Part shown: piece by piece, positions 62,801 through 64,000 of the stretch
Layout of the letters: each line of letters starts with the position of its first letter
How positions within the stretch are numbered: position 1 is the first letter of the stretch
Assembly (NCBI RefSeq): GCF_030863805.1
Contig: NZ_CP132957.1
Coordinates: 2,232,001 to 2,296,000 of the forward strand
DNA: 64,000 bases
Direction: 5' to 3'
Source: Kineothrix sp. MB12-C1
GTDB taxonomy: Bacteria > Bacillota > Clostridia > Lachnospirales > Lachnospiraceae
Translations under genes and position numbers: made by a program
The notes under the pieces: model-generated
The model's database searches: none
What the model saw: only the letters and a program-made list of their open reading frames with translations
What the model was told of the DNA's origin: nothing

Positions 62801-64000
62801 GTGAAATTTTTATTAACAGCATTAAATGCAAAATATATTCATTCCAATCCGGCAATATATAGTCTTCGTGCTTACGCAGGAAAAGAATATGAAGAGCATA
62901 TTGCCATAGCGGAATATACCATTAATCATAGAGTGGAGAACATCCTGGCGGATATATATAAAAGCAGTCCGGATGTAATCGGCTTCTCTTGTTATATATG
63001 GAACTTCGGAATGATTCGTGAGATCATCACGGAGCTTCGAAAAATCCTTCCGTCAGTACCCATTTGGTTAGGTGGGCCGGAAGTATCCTATGATGCGGAG
63101 AAACTAATAGAGGAATGTCCGGCAGTCACAGGGATAATGGTAGGAGAGGGGGAGAAGACCTTCCTTGAACTCCTGCAATACTATATAGAAAATACAGGAA
63201 GTTCAGGGGAACAAAAGCTTGCGGAAATAGCAGGTATTGTATTTCGCGGCATGGATCATATCGTTACAACAAGGGAACGAGCGCCGATGGATATGAGTAC
63301 ACTGCCATTTTTATATGAGAATCTGGAGGATTTCAAGAATAGGATTATTTATTATGAAACAAGCAGAGGCTGCCCTTACCGCTGCAGCTATTGTCTTTCA
63401 TCTGTTGATAAGAAAGTGCGTTTAAGGAATGCAGAAATCGTAAAGAGGGAGCTGCAATTCTTTCTCGATCGCCGTGTAACACAGGTGAAGTTCGTGGATC
63501 GTACTTTCAACTGCAATCATGGACATGCTATGGCAATTTGGCAGTATATTCATGAGCATGATAACCAAGTGACTAATTTTCACTTTGAGATCGCAGCAGA
63601 AATTATAAAAGAAGAGGAACTTTTGCTTCTCTCCCGTATGCGGCCGGGGTTGGTGCAATTGGAAATCGGGGTGCAGTCAACCAATCCTCAGACCCTTAAG
63701 GCAATTGACCGTTTTATGGATATGGACAAATTAAGAAGTATCGTATCCAGAATCCATGAGGGAAAGAATGTGCATATGCATCTGGATTTGATTGCAGGGC
63801 TTCCTTATGAGGATTATAATAGCTTCGGGCGTTCTTTTGATGAGGTATATGCCATGAGGCCTCATCAGTTGCAGCTGGGATTTCTGAAGGTCTTAAAAGG
63901 CTCTCCCATGTATGCAAGAGCTGGAAGTTATGGAATAAATTACACAGATGCACCTCCTTATGAAGTGTTATACTCGAAGTGGCTGCCTTATGACAAGATA
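62801..64000 (+). CDS. B12-binding-domain radical SAM protein (3' end outside window)
   Basis: At least 400 residues from a GTG with AGGAG 8 nt upstream, open to the window edge. The N-terminal ~140 residues form a cobalamin-binding-like domain (SSPDVIGFSCYIWN, VPIWLGGPEVSYD, VTGIMVGEGEKTFLELL). The radical SAM core has SRGCPYRCSYCLSS (CxxxCxxC), VKFVDRTFN and LEIGVQSTNPQTL. This layout with a likely DUF4080 tail is common in Clostridia; the reaction is unknown, possibly a methylation or rearrangement. Confidence 0.9.
   Translation, partial: MKFLLTALNAKYIHSNPAIYSLRAYAGKEYEEHIAIAEYTINHRVENILADIYKSSPDVIGFSCYIWNFGMIREIITELRKILPSVPIWLGGPEVSYDAEKLIEECPAVTGIMVGEGEKTFLELLQYYIENTGSSGEQKLAEIAGIVFRGMDHIVTTRERAPMDMSTLPFLYENLEDFKNRIIYYETSRGCPYRCSYCLSSVDKKVRLRNAEIVKRELQFFLDRRVTQVKFVDRTFNCNHGHAMAIWQYIHEHDNQVTNFHFEIAAEIIKEEELLLLSRMRPGLVQLEIGVQSTNPQTLKAIDRFMDMDKLRSIVSRIHEGKNVHMHLDLIAGLPYEDYNSFGRSFDEVYAMRPHQLQLGFLKVLKGSPMYARAGSYGINYTDAPPYEVLYSKWLPYDKI

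Overview
The window looks like chromosome from an anaerobic, low-GC Gram-positive of the class Clostridia, most likely a Lachnospiraceae member (genus not determined). The signs are strong GGAGG-type ribosome sites, a desulfoferrodoxin, a LysM/GH18 protein of the spore-coat type, a class-2 GalT, a ChvE/GguAB sugar importer next to YesM/YesN-type sensors, and YhfZ-family gene order. No rRNA genes and no CRISPR array were seen. Three tRNA genes are present.

Left third (1-19437) is accessory DNA. It opens inside an RnlA-type toxin fused to an RNase HI domain, followed by its RnlB-like antitoxin. A DUF5688 gene comes next, cut cleanly in two by an IS21-family element with a 5-bp target duplication. 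Then come plasmid/phage-type genes (YqaJ nuclease, DUF932, a companion), two secreted proteins, an XRE regulator, a ParB-like protein, an unrecognised 410-aa protein, a VirD4/TraG coupling protein, a DUF3847 protein, a short MobA/MobL relaxase, an excisionase-like protein and a tyrosine integrase. The integrase abuts the 3' end of tRNA-Pro(CGG), so this is probably an integrative mobilizable or conjugative element whose far end lies outside the window.

Middle (19540-35330) appears to be resident chromosome. It holds superoxide reductase, a DUF1905/cysteine-peptidase-like fusion, and a large sugar-sensing and uptake cluster: anchored sugar-binding protein, histidine kinase, AraC response regulator, XylF-like lipoprotein, ChvE-like lipoprotein, GguA, GguB and a chemoreceptor. 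An ANT(6)-like nucleotidyltransferase, a lipoprotein and a CarD regulator follow.

The yhf cluster (35365-43361) encodes YhfZ, YhfY, YhfU, YhfT, Php, YhfS, YhfX and YhfW in one direction. It has a good promoter and three near-identical 22-bp palindromes placed like operators. To my knowledge its substrate is not established, and it is the best candidate here for an undescribed pathway. Two tRNA-Gly genes, a VanW protein and a 1.5-kb insert flanked by a 22-bp repeat of the tRNA-Gly 3' end follow.

Right third (46750-64000) has a SorC-controlled catabolic cluster (Fe-ADH, aldolase, Zn-dehydrogenase, regulator, APC permease, RibF paralogue), an RpiR regulator, a LysM/GH18 protein without the usual catalytic acids, an acyltransferase, a decayed epimerase gene, an AraC regulator with galK-galT, an XRE regulator and a radical SAM protein that runs off the end. 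Several short hairpin repeats recur in the intergenic spaces of the resident chromosome.
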